A stretch of 64,000 bases of DNA. It comes from an uncultured Cohaesibacter sp. GTDB taxonomy: Bacteria; Pseudomonadota; Alphaproteobacteria; Rhizobiales; Cohaesibacteraceae. Made by a program: the position numbers and the translations under genes. Where the stretch lies: NCBI RefSeq assembly GCF_963682185.1, contig NZ_OY821667.1:1924001-1988000 (forward strand), written 5' to 3'. Numbering within the stretch: position 1 is the first letter of the stretch; each line of letters opens with the position of its first letter. The notes beneath the pieces are model-generated. The model did no database searches, was not told the origin of the DNA, and saw only the letters and a list, made by a program, of their open reading frames with translations. Below, one piece after another: positions 19,685 to 28,914 of the stretch.

Positions 19685-20656
19685 ATGCCAGCACCAGAGA
19701 ATATCAACCCGCCAACCATCCATCTGCTTGGGGTTCCGGTTCAAGATGGAACCCATGAAAAAGGATGCCTCATGGGGCCGGATGCACTGCGCACTGCCGG
19801 ATTGCGAGACACACTGGAAGGGCTTGGTTTTGATTGCGTGGATCATGGCAACCTTTCACCCGTTGCCATCGATCCGATTCCCGCGAAAAAGGGCAACGCC
19901 CTGCAATTTGATGCAATCGCAGGCTGGACCCGTACCCTTGCCCCCAAAGCCTATGAGATGGCCAAGAGCGGTTTTCCGCTCTTTATGGGCGGCGACCATT
20001 CGCTGTCTATGGGCTCGGTTGCTGGCATGGCACGCCATGCCGCCGATGCGCAAAGAGAGCTGTTCGTTCTCTGGCTCGATGCCCACACAGACTTCAACAC
20101 CCCGCTGACATCGGAATCGGGCAATATGCATGGCATGTCTGTTGCCGCCTTTTGCGGTTTACCCGAATTGAGCCACCTTTACGAAACGCCCCTTGGGCAC
20201 CCGGTCAATCCTGCGCAAGTCCATATGATGGGCATTCGCAGCATCGACCAGAAAGAGCGCGATCTCTTGCGACGGCACCATGTCAAGATCAACGACATGC
20301 GCGTTCTTGACGAAATGGGTGTCATCCGGCCTTTGATGGAACTGATCGATGAAGTCAAATCACGCAACGCCATGCTGCATGTCAGCCTCGATGTGGATTT
20401 TCTCGACCCTGAAATCGCCCCGGCTGTCGGTACAACAGTGCCAGGAGGCGCCACCCTGCGTGAAGCTCATCTGATCATGGAACTACTGCATGAGAGCGGC
20501 TGTGTCACCTCGTTGGATCTGGTCGAGCTCAATCCGTTTCTTGATCATCGCGGAAAGACAGCGGAGTTGCTGACCGATCTCACGGCCTCCCTCTTCGGGC
20601 GCACCATTTTCGACCGGCCAACCCGCCGCCCCGGCCCTCGTCACAGAAGCGTCTAG
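19685..20656 (+). CDS. rocF: Arginase
   Basis: This enzyme hydrolyses L-arginine to ornithine and urea at a binuclear Mn2+ centre. The 323-residue protein carries all metal-ligand motifs of the ureohydrolase family: GGDHS (H105), DAHTDFN (D132, H134, D136) and SLDVDFLDP (D235, D237). The NMHGM segment is characteristic of arginase rather than agmatinase. An AGGGAG ribosome site lies 11 bases before the ATG. It stands alone with no urease or ornithine genes beside it, so ornithine would be passed to enzymes encoded elsewhere. Assignment is firm. Confidence 0.93.
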   Translation: MPAPENINPPTIHLLGVPVQDGTHEKGCLMGPDALRTAGLRDTLEGLGFDCVDHGNLSPVAIDPIPAKKGNALQFDAIAGWTRTLAPKAYEMAKSGFPLFMGGDHSLSMGSVAGMARHAADAQRELFVLWLDAHTDFNTPLTSESGNMHGMSVAAFCGLPELSHLYETPLGHPVNPAQVHMMGIRSIDQKERDLLRRHHVKINDMRVLDEMGVIRPLMELIDEVKSRNAMLHVSLDVDFLDPEIAPAVGTTVPGGATLREAHLIMELLHESGCVTSLDLVELNPFLDHRGKTAELLTDLTASLFGRTIFDRPTRRPGPRHRSV

Positions 20657-20853
20657 TCCACGGCCATCACACAATATGCTATCCCTTTCGGTAATTTTGC
20701 CACTGCGTAACAGCCTGATCGCGTTGATTAACTGGACAAAAATCTTTTCCTGCCTAAAACTAGCATCACGACAATGATCTTTCGCGTGAGAAAGAGCCCG
20801 CACATGGGCCAAGGCTCAAAAGACAGATCACAACGGCACGAGGAAACGCACGC

Positions 20854-21282
20854 ATGCAAGACAATGACAGCAAAGAGGATGATGCTCCGCTTCGCATCGC
20901 TCTGGTGGCCCATGATGCAAAGAAGGATGATATCGTGGATTGGGTTGGCAAACATCTCAATCTGCTGAGGAAAGCAACCTTTGTCGGCACTGGCACCACC
21001 GGTGGGCGCATCAAGAAAGCCTTTCCCGAGCTGGATATCACGCCCCTCTTTTCCGGCCCGCTTGGTGGCGACCAGCAGATCGGCTCCATGATTGCCGAAG
21101 GCAAATTGGATGGCCTGATCTTCTTCGTCGACCCGCTTTCTCCCATGCCCCATGATGTGGACGTAAAAGCGCTCAACCGTCTGGCTGTTGTTTATGATCT
21201 GCCGATGGCCCAGAGCCGCCGCTCCGCCAACATGATCATTCGCGGCATGATGATGGAAAAATACGGCACCATCGACTTCTAA
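20854..21282 (+). CDS. mgsA: Methylglyoxal synthase
   Basis: This enzyme converts dihydroxyacetone phosphate to methylglyoxal and phosphate, a bypass of lower glycolysis used when phosphate is limiting or sugar phosphates pile up. The 142-residue protein is full length. It has [16 protein letters not shown] at the start, the phosphate-binding TGTTGG loop, the catalytic Asp in GPLGGDQQ (D73), and H100 and D103 in [12 protein letters not shown], matching E. coli D71, H98 and D101. GAGGAA precedes the ATG. The downstream terminator is shared with the convergent universal stress protein gene. Confidence 0.95.
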   Translation: MQDNDSKEDDAPLRIALVAHDAKKDDIVDWVGKHLNLLRKATFVGTGTTGGRIKKAFPELDITPLFSGPLGGDQQIGSMIAEGKLDGLIFFVDPLSPMPHDVDVKALNRLAVVYDLPMAQSRRSANMIIRGMMMEKYGTIDF

Positions 21283-21320
21283 GATAGAGGCTCACAAAGC
21301 CTGAACGGATATTGCAAAAC

Positions 21321-21354
21321 AAAAGGCCGCCCGGTTGCCCGAGCGGCCTTTTTT
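21321..21354. terminator. Bidirectional terminator between mgsA and usp
   Basis: The stem AAAAGGCCGC / GCGGCCTTTT has A and T runs on both sides, so it can stop transcription of mgsA (+) and of the TRAP-usp operon (-). Confidence 0.85.
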
Positions 21355-21376
21355 CATTCCTCAACGCAGCGCGTCG

Positions 21377-21811
21377 CTAGTCTTCCCGCACGACATAGAC
21401 CGAGCATTTGGAGTGACGCACGACACGCGCCGCATTTGGCCCGATCAGCATTTCACGCAGGTCAGGCTTATGGGCGCCGATCACGATCAGATCTGTATCG
21501 GCCTGTTCGGCCGTTTCCAGAATCTCCTCATAGATCGAGCCCGACGCCACGATATGACGCAAATCGGCCACACCGTCTTCGCCAAGAATATCGGAGACAC
21601 GCTTCTTCAACGCAACCTTGGCATCCTTGACCGCCTGATTCTGGAAATTCTCATCGAAATAGGAGCCGACGAGAGAAATCCTGAAATTGGGCACAACCGT
21701 TACGATATCCAGCCGTGCGCCTTCAAGCTTGGCGATCTTGTTTGCCGTGTTCAGAACCTCAGCATCATTTTTCTGACTGATGTCAAGGGCGCATAGGACC
21801 GTATTGATCAT
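21377..21811 (-). CDS. Universal stress protein, last gene of the TAXI-TRAP operon
   Basis: This 144-residue UspA-fold protein has the N-terminal beta strand VLCALDIS and a C-terminal nucleotide-site region (GAHKPDLREMLIGPNAARVVRHSKCSVYVV). The usual Ser/Thr after the glycine of the ATP motif is replaced by Pro-Asn, so ATP binding needs testing. The start MINTVLC is chosen because its ATG overlaps the TGA of the TRAP permease gene (ATGA), indicating coupled translation; a longer frame upstream lies inside that gene. Usp proteins encoded with TRAP transporters, such as TeaD with TeaABC, can tune transport, and I infer a similar role here. Confidence 0.85.
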   Translation of the reverse strand: MINTVLCALDISQKNDAEVLNTANKIAKLEGARLDIVTVVPNFRISLVGSYFDENFQNQAVKDAKVALKKRVSDILGEDGVADLRHIVASGSIYEEILETAEQADTDLIVIGAHKPDLREMLIGPNAARVVRHSKCSVYVVRED

Positions 21812-24420
21812 GCTGGTTTCTCCTCTTTGCGACCAACGCGTGCACGCTGAAGCAAATAAACACATCCAAGCAGCAACAGCCCCGGAATATAGATCAGATC
21901 CTTGGGCAACTGGTCTGCCTTGATTTCCGCATGGGTAATCTGCACAGGGTCATCCGCGTAGAAGTCAAAGCCGCCGAGCATTTCAAAGAAAGGCGTGCCC
22001 GGGAATGGCTCATCCAGCTTGGTCACACCATCTTCATCGAGAATGGTAAGGCCCTGAGCCTCGAGACGCGCATCGCCCCCAGTTTCGTCACCAGAGGTGA
22101 TAACCAGGGTCGTTTCCTTGGTTGATCCGGTATCGAAATCCGGCCCGGAGATGTTGATCCGCATTTCATGCCCCGGGGGAATAGCCCCGAAGGCCTGACT
22201 GACCTGCGCCGGTTCCACCACCTCGAAAGGAGGCTGTATCCGGTTCATGAAGAAGTCCGGACGGAACAGAATAAAGGCAATCAGCACCAGAGCGACACTT
22301 TCATAGATGCGGCTCTTGGTCACGAAATAACCCATCGTACCCGCTGTAAAGACCAGCACCGCTATCATGCCGATAACAGCAACCAGAAGCCCCTGATACC
22401 ATGTGACATCATACCAGAGCAGATCGGTGTTGAAGATGAAGACGAATGGCAGAGCAACGGTCCGGAGCGAATAGAAGAAGGCGGTAAAGCCCGTCTTGAT
22501 CGCATCGCCCCCCGACACCGCAGCCGCCGCAAAGGAGGCGAGCCCCACCGGCGGCGTCACATCGGCCATGATACCGAAATAGAAGACGAACAAGTGAACT
22601 GCGATGAGCGGCACCACCAGACCGGATTGCGCCCCTAGCTGAACCACCACACCGGCCATCAGCGAAGACACAACGATATAGTTGGCCGTTGTCGGCAGCC
22701 CCATGCCCAGCACGAGCGACAGCATGGCCACGAAGATCAGCATCAAGACGAGGTTGCCCCCCGACATCAGCTCCACGAGATCCGCCATGACCTGCCCGAT
22801 ACCGGTCAGCGTCACCGTTCCCACAATCACACCTGCCGTTGCAGTGGCAAGACCGATACCGATCATGTTGCGTGAGCCATCGATCATGCCGATACCCAGA
22901 TCACCAACACCAGCCTTGAAGGCGTTCACATATTCATTTTCGCCGCGGAACATGGCCTTGAGCGGCCGCTGCGTCAGCAGGATAACGAACATCAGAGCCG
23001 TCGCCCAAAAAGCGGAAAGCCCCGGCGATTTCTGCTCGATCATCAGGAAGTAGACCAGAACCACGATCGGCAGCAGATAGTAAAGACCTGTCTTGTAGAT
23101 GTCCTTGACTTCCGGCAGCACGATATTCTCGTCATTTGGATCGTCCGGTTTCAAGTCGTCCACCGATGCCGCCAGCTTGAGCAGAAGCAGATAGGCCACG
23201 AAGGTGAGAGCAGCCAGAATCCAGCTTGCCCCTTCTGGTACCATGGAGACAATCAACCCGATCGGATATTTGATGCCATAGCAAAGCAGGGCAAATCCGA
23301 CGAAGAAGAAGAACATGCCAAGAATGGTTCGCGCCGTGGAAACAGCTTTCGTACCGATGGTGGGCATATTCCGCTTCACCGCTTCCAGATGCACGATATA
23401 GACCAGCGCAACATAGGACAGGATCGCAGGCAGGAAGGCATGCGTGATCACTTCCATGTAGGAAATGCCCACATATTCCACCATCAGGAAGGCAGCAGCC
23501 CCCATCACCGGCGGCATGATCTGCCCGTTCACCGAAGAAGCCACCTCAACAGAGCCAGCCTGCTCGGAGGTAAAGCCCACCCGCTTCATCAGCGGAATGG
23601 TGAAGGTACCCGTCGTCACCACGTTAGCGATGGAAGAGCCGGAGATAAGACCAGTAGCTGCCGAACCGACAACGGCTGCCTTGGCAGGCCCGCCCTTCAA
23701 ATGCCCAAGAGCGGCAAAGGCCATCTTGATGAAATAGTTCCCCGCCCCGGCCTTGTCGAGCAACGAGCCGAACAGCACAAACAGGAACACGAACTTGGTG
23801 GAAACCCCCAGCGCGATACCGAACACGCCTTCGGATGTAATCCACATGTGGCTCATGGCCTTCTTGAGCGAAGCACCCTTCCAGCGAATGACTTCCGGCA
23901 CCCATTCAGATGAGCCAAAGAAGACATAGACAAGGAAGATGACCGCGATGGTCGCCATAGCCGGACCAAGTGCACGCCGTGCCGCTTCAAACAGCAGGAT
24001 CAGGCCCGCAAGGGCGACCCACTTGTCGACATCATCAGCCAGACCGCCATTATTGACGACCTTCTGATAGAAGAACAAGCCATAGAGCGCGATGAAGGTG
24101 CCCGCCAGCGCAAAGATCCAGTCCTGAACCGGAATATGATGGCGAGGACTGCTTTTCAGCGCGGGATAAGCCATATAGGCCAGGAAAATGGCAAAGGCCA
24201 GATGCACCTGACGCGAGTTGTTGATCAGATCGGACGGAAGGACATAGTTGGAAATCGGTGAAGCCAGCAAGACCTGAAAGGCAGCCCAAACAAGGGCAAC
24301 AATAGCCAAAAAGGTTCCAACCGGGCCGATCGGATTACGCGCTCCCGCATCAGTAGAGGCAACCAGGTCCTGAAGCTCTTCCTCAGAAAGTGGACGCCCA
24401 GACGCATTTTTCTGTGACAT
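21808..24420 (-). CDS. TAXI-TRAP transporter fused permease (4TM/12TM)
   Basis: This 870-residue inner-membrane protein fuses the small DctQ-like and large DctM-like TRAP subunits, as is usual for TAXI-type systems. The N-terminal cytosolic tail and four-helix part span about 1-175. The DctM-like core covers about 180-700, with GSAATGLISGSSIANVVTTGTFTIPLMKRVGF and GMGLPTTANYIVVS, the paired re-entrant hairpins that bind substrate and Na+. A C-terminal DUF3394-like region follows from about 735. The start MSQKNASG is preferred over an upstream in-frame Met in the leader. It works with the TAXI binding protein upstream; the solute is probably an organic acid or amino acid. Confidence 0.9.
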   Translation of the reverse strand: MSQKNASGRPLSEEELQDLVASTDAGARNPIGPVGTFLAIVALVWAAFQVLLASPISNYVLPSDLINNSRQVHLAFAIFLAYMAYPALKSSPRHHIPVQDWIFALAGTFIALYGLFFYQKVVNNGGLADDVDKWVALAGLILLFEAARRALGPAMATIAVIFLVYVFFGSSEWVPEVIRWKGASLKKAMSHMWITSEGVFGIALGVSTKFVFLFVLFGSLLDKAGAGNYFIKMAFAALGHLKGGPAKAAVVGSAATGLISGSSIANVVTTGTFTIPLMKRVGFTSEQAGSVEVASSVNGQIMPPVMGAAAFLMVEYVGISYMEVITHAFLPAILSYVALVYIVHLEAVKRNMPTIGTKAVSTARTILGMFFFFVGFALLCYGIKYPIGLIVSMVPEGASWILAALTFVAYLLLLKLAASVDDLKPDDPNDENIVLPEVKDIYKTGLYYLLPIVVLVYFLMIEQKSPGLSAFWATALMFVILLTQRPLKAMFRGENEYVNAFKAGVGDLGIGMIDGSRNMIGIGLATATAGVIVGTVTLTGIGQVMADLVELMSGGNLVLMLIFVAMLSLVLGMGLPTTANYIVVSSLMAGVVVQLGAQSGLVVPLIAVHLFVFYFGIMADVTPPVGLASFAAAAVSGGDAIKTGFTAFFYSLRTVALPFVFIFNTDLLWYDVTWYQGLLVAVIGMIAVLVFTAGTMGYFVTKSRIYESVALVLIAFILFRPDFFMNRIQPPFEVVEPAQVSQAFGAIPPGHEMRINISGPDFDTGSTKETTLVITSGDETGGDARLEAQGLTILDEDGVTKLDEPFPGTPFFEMLGGFDFYADDPVQITHAEIKADQLPKDLIYIPGLLLLGCVYLLQRARVGRKEEKPA

Positions 24421-24531
24421 AGATTGCAGCCCCCAGCCATCGCTCCCAAGCGCGATTACAACCAAGCCGAAACCGTCAAACAGTTTCACCAGCACTGATC
24501 GGCGATAGCATATTATTGATTATGGAAAACC

Positions 24532-24552
24532 GAACCCGGCCTTACCGGGTTC
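24532..24552 (-). other. Intercistronic stem-loop between TAXI SBP and TRAP permease
   Basis: A perfect 8-bp stem (GAACCCGG / CCGGGTTC) with a 5-nt loop lies 60 bases downstream of the SBP stop. It lacks a long T-tract, so transcript stabilisation or partial termination after the SBP gene is more likely than a full stop. Confidence 0.6.
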
Positions 24553-24612
24553 AGTCACAGCAATTGCAGAGGGCTTCGGACACAACGGCCCGAACCCTAA
24601 AATCAGCGGGAC

Positions 24613-25578
24613 TTACATCCAGCCTTTTTCTTTGTAATATTTCACAGCACCCGGATGCAGAGGAGCAGACAGGCCGTCCTTGATCATTTCTTCCGGTTTC
24701 AGGTGAGCAAATGCAGGATGCAGTTTTTTGAAGGCATCGAAGTTTTCGAAGACGGATTTAACAACCGTGTAAACAGCCTCATCGGAAACAGCAGCGGAGG
24801 TCACCAGAGTTGCACCAACACCGAAGGTTTTCACATCGTCCGGGTTACCGCGATACATGCCACCAGGAATGGTAGCAGAGCGGTAGTAGGCATTGTCAGA
24901 GATCAATTTTTCAACAGCAGGGCCGTCAACCGTTACCAGAACGGAATCACAAGCCGTGGTCGCTTCCTGAATGGAACCGGATGGGTGACCAACGGTGTAG
25001 ACCATGGCGTCGATCTGGTTGTCACACAGAGCAGCAGACTGCTCAGCAGCCTTCAGCTCGGTAGCCAGAGCGAAGTCATCGGTGGTCCAGCCAAGGGCTT
25101 CCATCAGAACTTCCATCGTGCCACGCTGACCGGAACCCGGGTTACCGATATTGACGCGTTTGCCTTTGAGGTCGGCGAAGTTTTTCACGCCGGCATCAGC
25201 ACGAGCCACCACGGTGAATGGTTCCGGATGGATGGAGAACACAGCGCGAAGATCTTCAAAAGCGCCTTTGTCTTCAAATTTGGAAGTGCCATGATAAGCG
25301 TGATACTGCCAGTCAGACTGGGCAACACCGAACTGCAGTTCGCCATCGCGAATCGTGTTGATGTTGTAAACAGAACCACCAGTTGATTCGACAGAGCAGC
25401 GAATGCCATGCTCTTTGCGGCCTTTATTGACCAGACGGCAGATAGCACCACCTGTTGGATAATATACGCCGGTTACACCACCGGTACCGATCGAAATAAA
25501 GCTCTCGGCAAATGCCGCTTGAGAAAAGCTCAAGCCAGCTGCGACTGCAGCTGCAGTGATTGTCAATTTTTTCAACAT
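24613..25578 (-). CDS. TAXI family TRAP substrate-binding protein
   Basis: This 321-residue periplasmic protein starts at [15 protein letters not shown], preceded by AGGGAGAA. It has a Sec signal peptide cleaved near A-F-A-E around residue 22. The TAXI hallmark [25 protein letters not shown] follows directly, and [24 protein letters not shown] is the second typical block. It captures solute for the fused TRAP permease. Known TAXI proteins bind glutamate, glutamine or 2-oxoglutarate, so an amino or keto acid is a fair guess. It lies 42 bases downstream of rpiR on the same strand, so the regulator and transporter are probably cotranscribed. Confidence 0.92.
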   Translation of the reverse strand: MLKKLTITAAAVAAGLSFSQAAFAESFISIGTGGVTGVYYPTGGAICRLVNKGRKEHGIRCSVESTGGSVYNINTIRDGELQFGVAQSDWQYHAYHGTSKFEDKGAFEDLRAVFSIHPEPFTVVARADAGVKNFADLKGKRVNIGNPGSGQRGTMEVLMEALGWTTDDFALATELKAAEQSAALCDNQIDAMVYTVGHPSGSIQEATTACDSVLVTVDGPAVEKLISDNAYYRSATIPGGMYRGNPDDVKTFGVGATLVTSAAVSDEAVYTVVKSVFENFDAFKKLHPAFAHLKPEEMIKDGLSAPLHPGAVKYYKEKGWM

Positions 25579-25620
25579 AAAGTTCTCCCTGAGTTGATCG
25601 AAAAGTTTATCCAAGTTTAT

Positions 25621-26481
25621 TCAATCCCAAAACTCACCATATCGGTGATTCCGGTTTTCAACTTCTTCAATTCTGGCACGAGCACTATCCCCTGCCCTAG
25701 TAACCAGCATTCCGACAAGTGTTTCAATTAGCACAAGCGTGGCTGCATAAGAAGAGAAGAATTGTGGACTCTCTGTCGGCACGATGAAATTTGCAGATGC
25801 ATGTGCGAGAGCAGGACAGGAAATATCATCCGTAATAACAAGTACATAGGCGCCAGCATCGGCAGCCATCTCGGCAGCAACAATTGCGCGCTTGGCATAG
25901 GGAGCCTTGGTCAGGATAATGACGGCATCCTTCTCGTTAAGCCCCACCATGGCTGAGCTCAGAGACGCCCCCATCCGCCCGGCCACCTTCCAGTTATCGG
26001 CAAAATAGCGCGCCAGATATCCCAAATATTCCATAAAACCTGTAGAACTGAAGGCCCCAAACAAGAGCACCTGACGTGCATCATTCAGACGATCCGCCAC
26101 AGCGACCAGCTGCTCCTGATTGATATCCCGTTCCAATTTCCCAAGATTTTCAAGGCAAGCGGACACTTGTCTGTCGAAAAAAGATCGAGCACCGCCACCA
26201 GTTCCATCTTCGACAAGCAAACTCGCGCGCTCGGAAAATGACATGGCCTGTCGCCCGATGCGCTGACGGCACATGTCTCTCATTTCTTCATAATTGGAGA
26301 ATCCCAGTGCCTGAGAAAGCCGTGTAAAAGTGGACGGGGCGAGGCCAGCCATACCGGATACGGAGCGCAAAGAGTGAGTCGCAATCTCGACTTCATGGTC
26401 GACCACAAAGTCGGCGGCTTGTTTTAACCGTCCGCTCAATTGGCCATAGCGACCAGAGATCCTGTCCTGTATCGACTGCAT
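25621..26481 (-). CDS. RpiR/MurR family transcriptional regulator
   Basis: This 286-residue protein has an N-terminal RpiR helix-turn-helix domain (about 1-80, VSGMAGLAPSTFTRLSQALGFSNYEEMRDMCRQ) and a C-terminal SIS domain (about 120-260, VLLFGAFSSTGFMEYLGYLARYF and DAVIILTKAPYAKRAIVAAEMAADAGAYVLVITDD) that normally senses a phosphosugar or acidic metabolite. I chose MQSIQDRI because it gives the usual family length; an in-frame start 84 bases upstream is possible. It is first in a likely operon with the TAXI-TRAP genes and divergent from aminotransferase-BKACE. A palindrome in the shared promoter region is its likely operator. Confidence 0.85.
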   Translation of the reverse strand: MQSIQDRISGRYGQLSGRLKQAADFVVDHEVEIATHSLRSVSGMAGLAPSTFTRLSQALGFSNYEEMRDMCRQRIGRQAMSFSERASLLVEDGTGGGARSFFDRQVSACLENLGKLERDINQEQLVAVADRLNDARQVLLFGAFSSTGFMEYLGYLARYFADNWKVAGRMGASLSSAMVGLNEKDAVIILTKAPYAKRAIVAAEMAADAGAYVLVITDDISCPALAHASANFIVPTESPQFFSSYAATLVLIETLVGMLVTRAGDSARARIEEVENRNHRYGEFWD

Positions 26482-26558
26482 ACCTATAATAGTAGCCCCA
26501 CCCAAAGTCTTATCATCTCTGTGTAAAATTCCAATTGTTTTAATGAAAGTCAATAGTT

Positions 26559-26572
26559 GAAACAAATGTTTC
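26559..26572. promoter_or_regulatory. Perfect palindrome in the rpiR / aminotransferase divergent promoter
   Basis: GAAACA-AA-TGTTTC is an exact inverted repeat in an AT-rich intergenic region, between the two divergent start codons. Position and symmetry fit the operator of the adjacent RpiR-type regulator. Confidence 0.55.
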
Positions 26573-26677
26573 TTTGTTATATAACGCAGCCCTCGGGTCG
26601 ACCAGTCGATCGATCAGGTGCGACCCGCCAAAACCATTGCTGCGGAGGCCATCTCCGCCCTATCAGCAGGCACAGCC

Positions 26678-28000
26678 ATGTCCCACATATTCCCTCGCCA
26701 TACCAAATCCAATCTCCCCACTGTAGACCACGGGAAAGGCGTTTATCTCTTTGACACCGAAGGGAAATGCTATCTGGACGGGTCCGGAGGAGCGGCTGTC
26801 TCCTGTCTGGGTCATGGCGATCAAGATGTCATCGACGCGATCAAACAACAGCTTGACGCCGTCCCCTTCGCGCACACCAGCTTTTTCACCTCCAAACCGG
26901 CCGAAGCGCTCGCCGACAAGCTGATCGCGCATGCCCCTGAGGGGCTGGGTCGGGTCTATTTTGTTTCAGGTGGCTCAGAAGCCGTCGAATCGGCGATTAA
27001 GCTGGCACGCCAGTATTTTCTTGAAATCGGCCAGCCGCAGCGCCGCCATATCATCGCCCGCCGCCAGAGCTATCATGGCAACACCCTTGGTGCGCTTGCA
27101 ACGGGCGGCAACCTGTGGCGTCGCGAACCTTTCGCGCCCCTGATGATCGATACAAGCCACATCTCTCCCTGCTATGAATATCGCGACCGCAAGAAAGACG
27201 AAAGCGCCTTTGATTATGGCCAGCGCGTTGCCAATGAGCTGGAAGATGAAATCCTGCGCGTCGGGGCCGAAAATGTCATGGCCTTCTTTGCTGAACCGGT
27301 TGTCGGTGCAACGGCCGGAGCATTGCCGCCTGTTGAAGGCTATTTCAAACGCATTCGTGAGATTTGTGACAAATATGGCATCCTTCTGGTGCTGGACGAA
27401 GTTATGTGCGGCATGGGTCGTACCGGCACGCTCTTTGCCTGCGAACAGGACGGCATCGCACCGGACATCCTGACAACCGCCAAGGGCTTGGGCGCAGGCT
27501 ATCAGCCCATCGGGGCCATGATCTGCACCGACACGATCTACAAGGCGATTGAGGATGGCACAGGCTTCTTCCAGCATGGCCACACCTATATCGGCCACCC
27601 CACGGCAGCGGCAGGAGCACTGGCGGTTTTGACCAAGCTGACCGATGGCGGTCTTGTAAAGCGCGCTGCGGAAACCGGCACCAAACTGCGCGCAGCCCTC
27701 GATGATGCCTTTGGTACCCATCCCTATGTGGGCGACATTCGAGGCCGCGGCATGTTCCTTGGCATCGAGTTCGTTGAAGACAAAGAGAGCAAGAAGCCTT
27801 TTGATCCGGCCCTTGCAACCGCCAAACACCTCAAGAAAGCAGCCTTTGAAGCAGGCCTTATCTGCTACCCGATGAGCGGAACGATCGATGGCAAATTCGG
27901 CGATCACATTCTGCTGGCACCTCCCTTCATCTATGAAGACGCGCATATCGAAGAATTGGTCGGCAAATTGAAGATTGCCATGGACAAGGTGCTGCCATGA
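26678..28000 (+). CDS. Class III (PLP) aminotransferase, omega/beta-amino acid type
   Basis: This 440-residue fold-type I aminotransferase (aspartate aminotransferase superfamily, class III) has GGAAVSCLGHG near the N-terminus, YFVSGGSEAVESAIKLARQY for phosphate binding, and YHGNTLGALATGG. The PLP Asp is in LLVLDEVMCGMGRTG and the Schiff-base Lys in ILTTAKGLGAGYQPIGAM. Class III enzymes act on amino groups away from the alpha carbon. Its stop overlaps the BKACE ATG (ATGA), so product transfer is plausible: a beta-amino acid could be converted to the beta-keto acid that BKACE cleaves. The start MSHIFPRH is chosen by family length; an in-frame GTG lies 60 bases upstream. Confidence 0.85.
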   Translation: MSHIFPRHTKSNLPTVDHGKGVYLFDTEGKCYLDGSGGAAVSCLGHGDQDVIDAIKQQLDAVPFAHTSFFTSKPAEALADKLIAHAPEGLGRVYFVSGGSEAVESAIKLARQYFLEIGQPQRRHIIARRQSYHGNTLGALATGGNLWRREPFAPLMIDTSHISPCYEYRDRKKDESAFDYGQRVANELEDEILRVGAENVMAFFAEPVVGATAGALPPVEGYFKRIREICDKYGILLVLDEVMCGMGRTGTLFACEQDGIAPDILTTAKGLGAGYQPIGAMICTDTIYKAIEDGTGFFQHGHTYIGHPTAAAGALAVLTKLTDGGLVKRAAETGTKLRAALDDAFGTHPYVGDIRGRGMFLGIEFVEDKESKKPFDPALATAKHLKKAAFEAGLICYPMSGTIDGKFGDHILLAPPFIYEDAHIEELVGKLKIAMDKVLP

Positions 28001-28800
28001 CCTTGACTGCAGGCCAATCTCCCCTGCCGGCGATCATGATAGCGCCCAACGGGGCACGCAAGGGCAAGGCGGATCATCCCGCCCTGCCTGTTACCATTGA
28101 GGAAACTGTTGAAACGGCTCTTGCCTGCCAGGAAGCAGGAGCCGACGGCATCCATGCCCATGTGCGTGATGCCGAGGGCAAGCATATTCTTGATGCCGGT
28201 CTTTACAGCGAATTGCTCGATGAGCTGACAAGACAGACCCCGGACCTCTATGCCCAGATCACGACCGAAGCCGTCGGTCAATATGGCCCCGCCGAACAGA
28301 GAGCCATTGTCGAAGCGGTGGAGCCAACCGCGGTATCCATTTCGGTCAAGGAAATGCTGAGCGATGGCGAAACCGCGGACGTCAAACGCTTCTATCACGC
28401 GCAGGCAGAAAAGGGCGTCGCCATCCAGCACATCCTCTATGATCAGCAACAAGTCCTTTTCCTGCTCGACCTCTGCCGTCGGGATATCATTCCTGTCCAA
28501 AACCTCCAATTGCTCTTCGTTCTAGGGCGTTACACCGATGGTCAGGTTTCGTCCCCCGATGATCTGTTGCCATTCATCAAGGCCAAACAAAGCCTTGAAG
28601 AGGAACTGCAATTGAAGACAGACTGGGCCTGCTGTGCCTTCGGACCACAAGAGACCGACTGTCTTCTCAAGGCGGAAAGCTTGGGAGGGAAGGTTCGGAT
28701 CGGTTTTGAAAACAACATGACCAACAAGGATGGCACCCTCGCAAGGGACAATGCCGAGCGCGTGGCCGACCTCATCAAAGCCCGACCGATTATGCGTTAA
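27997..28800 (+). CDS. BKACE family beta-keto acid cleavage enzyme (DUF849)
   Basis: BKACE enzymes are Zn-dependent and convert a beta-keto acid plus acetyl-CoA to acetoacetate and a new acyl-CoA; Kce of lysine fermentation is the founding member. This 267-residue copy has the Zn-binding H-x-H at H53/H55 within GIHAHVRD and a Zn Glu at E238. The usual Asp after that Glu is Asn (GFENN, N239), so it belongs to a divergent subfamily. The N-terminal block APNGARKGKADHPALPVT is also characteristic. It is translationally coupled to a class III aminotransferase and divergent from an RpiR-TAXI-TRAP unit. The native substrate is unknown. Confidence 0.85.
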   Translation: MTLTAGQSPLPAIMIAPNGARKGKADHPALPVTIEETVETALACQEAGADGIHAHVRDAEGKHILDAGLYSELLDELTRQTPDLYAQITTEAVGQYGPAEQRAIVEAVEPTAVSISVKEMLSDGETADVKRFYHAQAEKGVAIQHILYDQQQVLFLLDLCRRDIIPVQNLQLLFVLGRYTDGQVSSPDDLLPFIKAKQSLEEELQLKTDWACCAFGPQETDCLLKAESLGGKVRIGFENNMTNKDGTLARDNAERVADLIKARPIMR

Positions 28801-28914
28801 CACCCCGCTAACCATAGCTTTAGAAAGAAGGCGTTTGCGCACGCAACCGGCATCATTGCTCAACTTTTCATATCTATAATCCGCCGGAAGATTTCGTGAA
28901 AACTCGGGCTTAGA

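Noticed and set aside
26975-27946. 323-codon minus-strand open frame
   Set aside because: It is antisense to the aminotransferase gene; Cys- and Ala-rich translation without motif.
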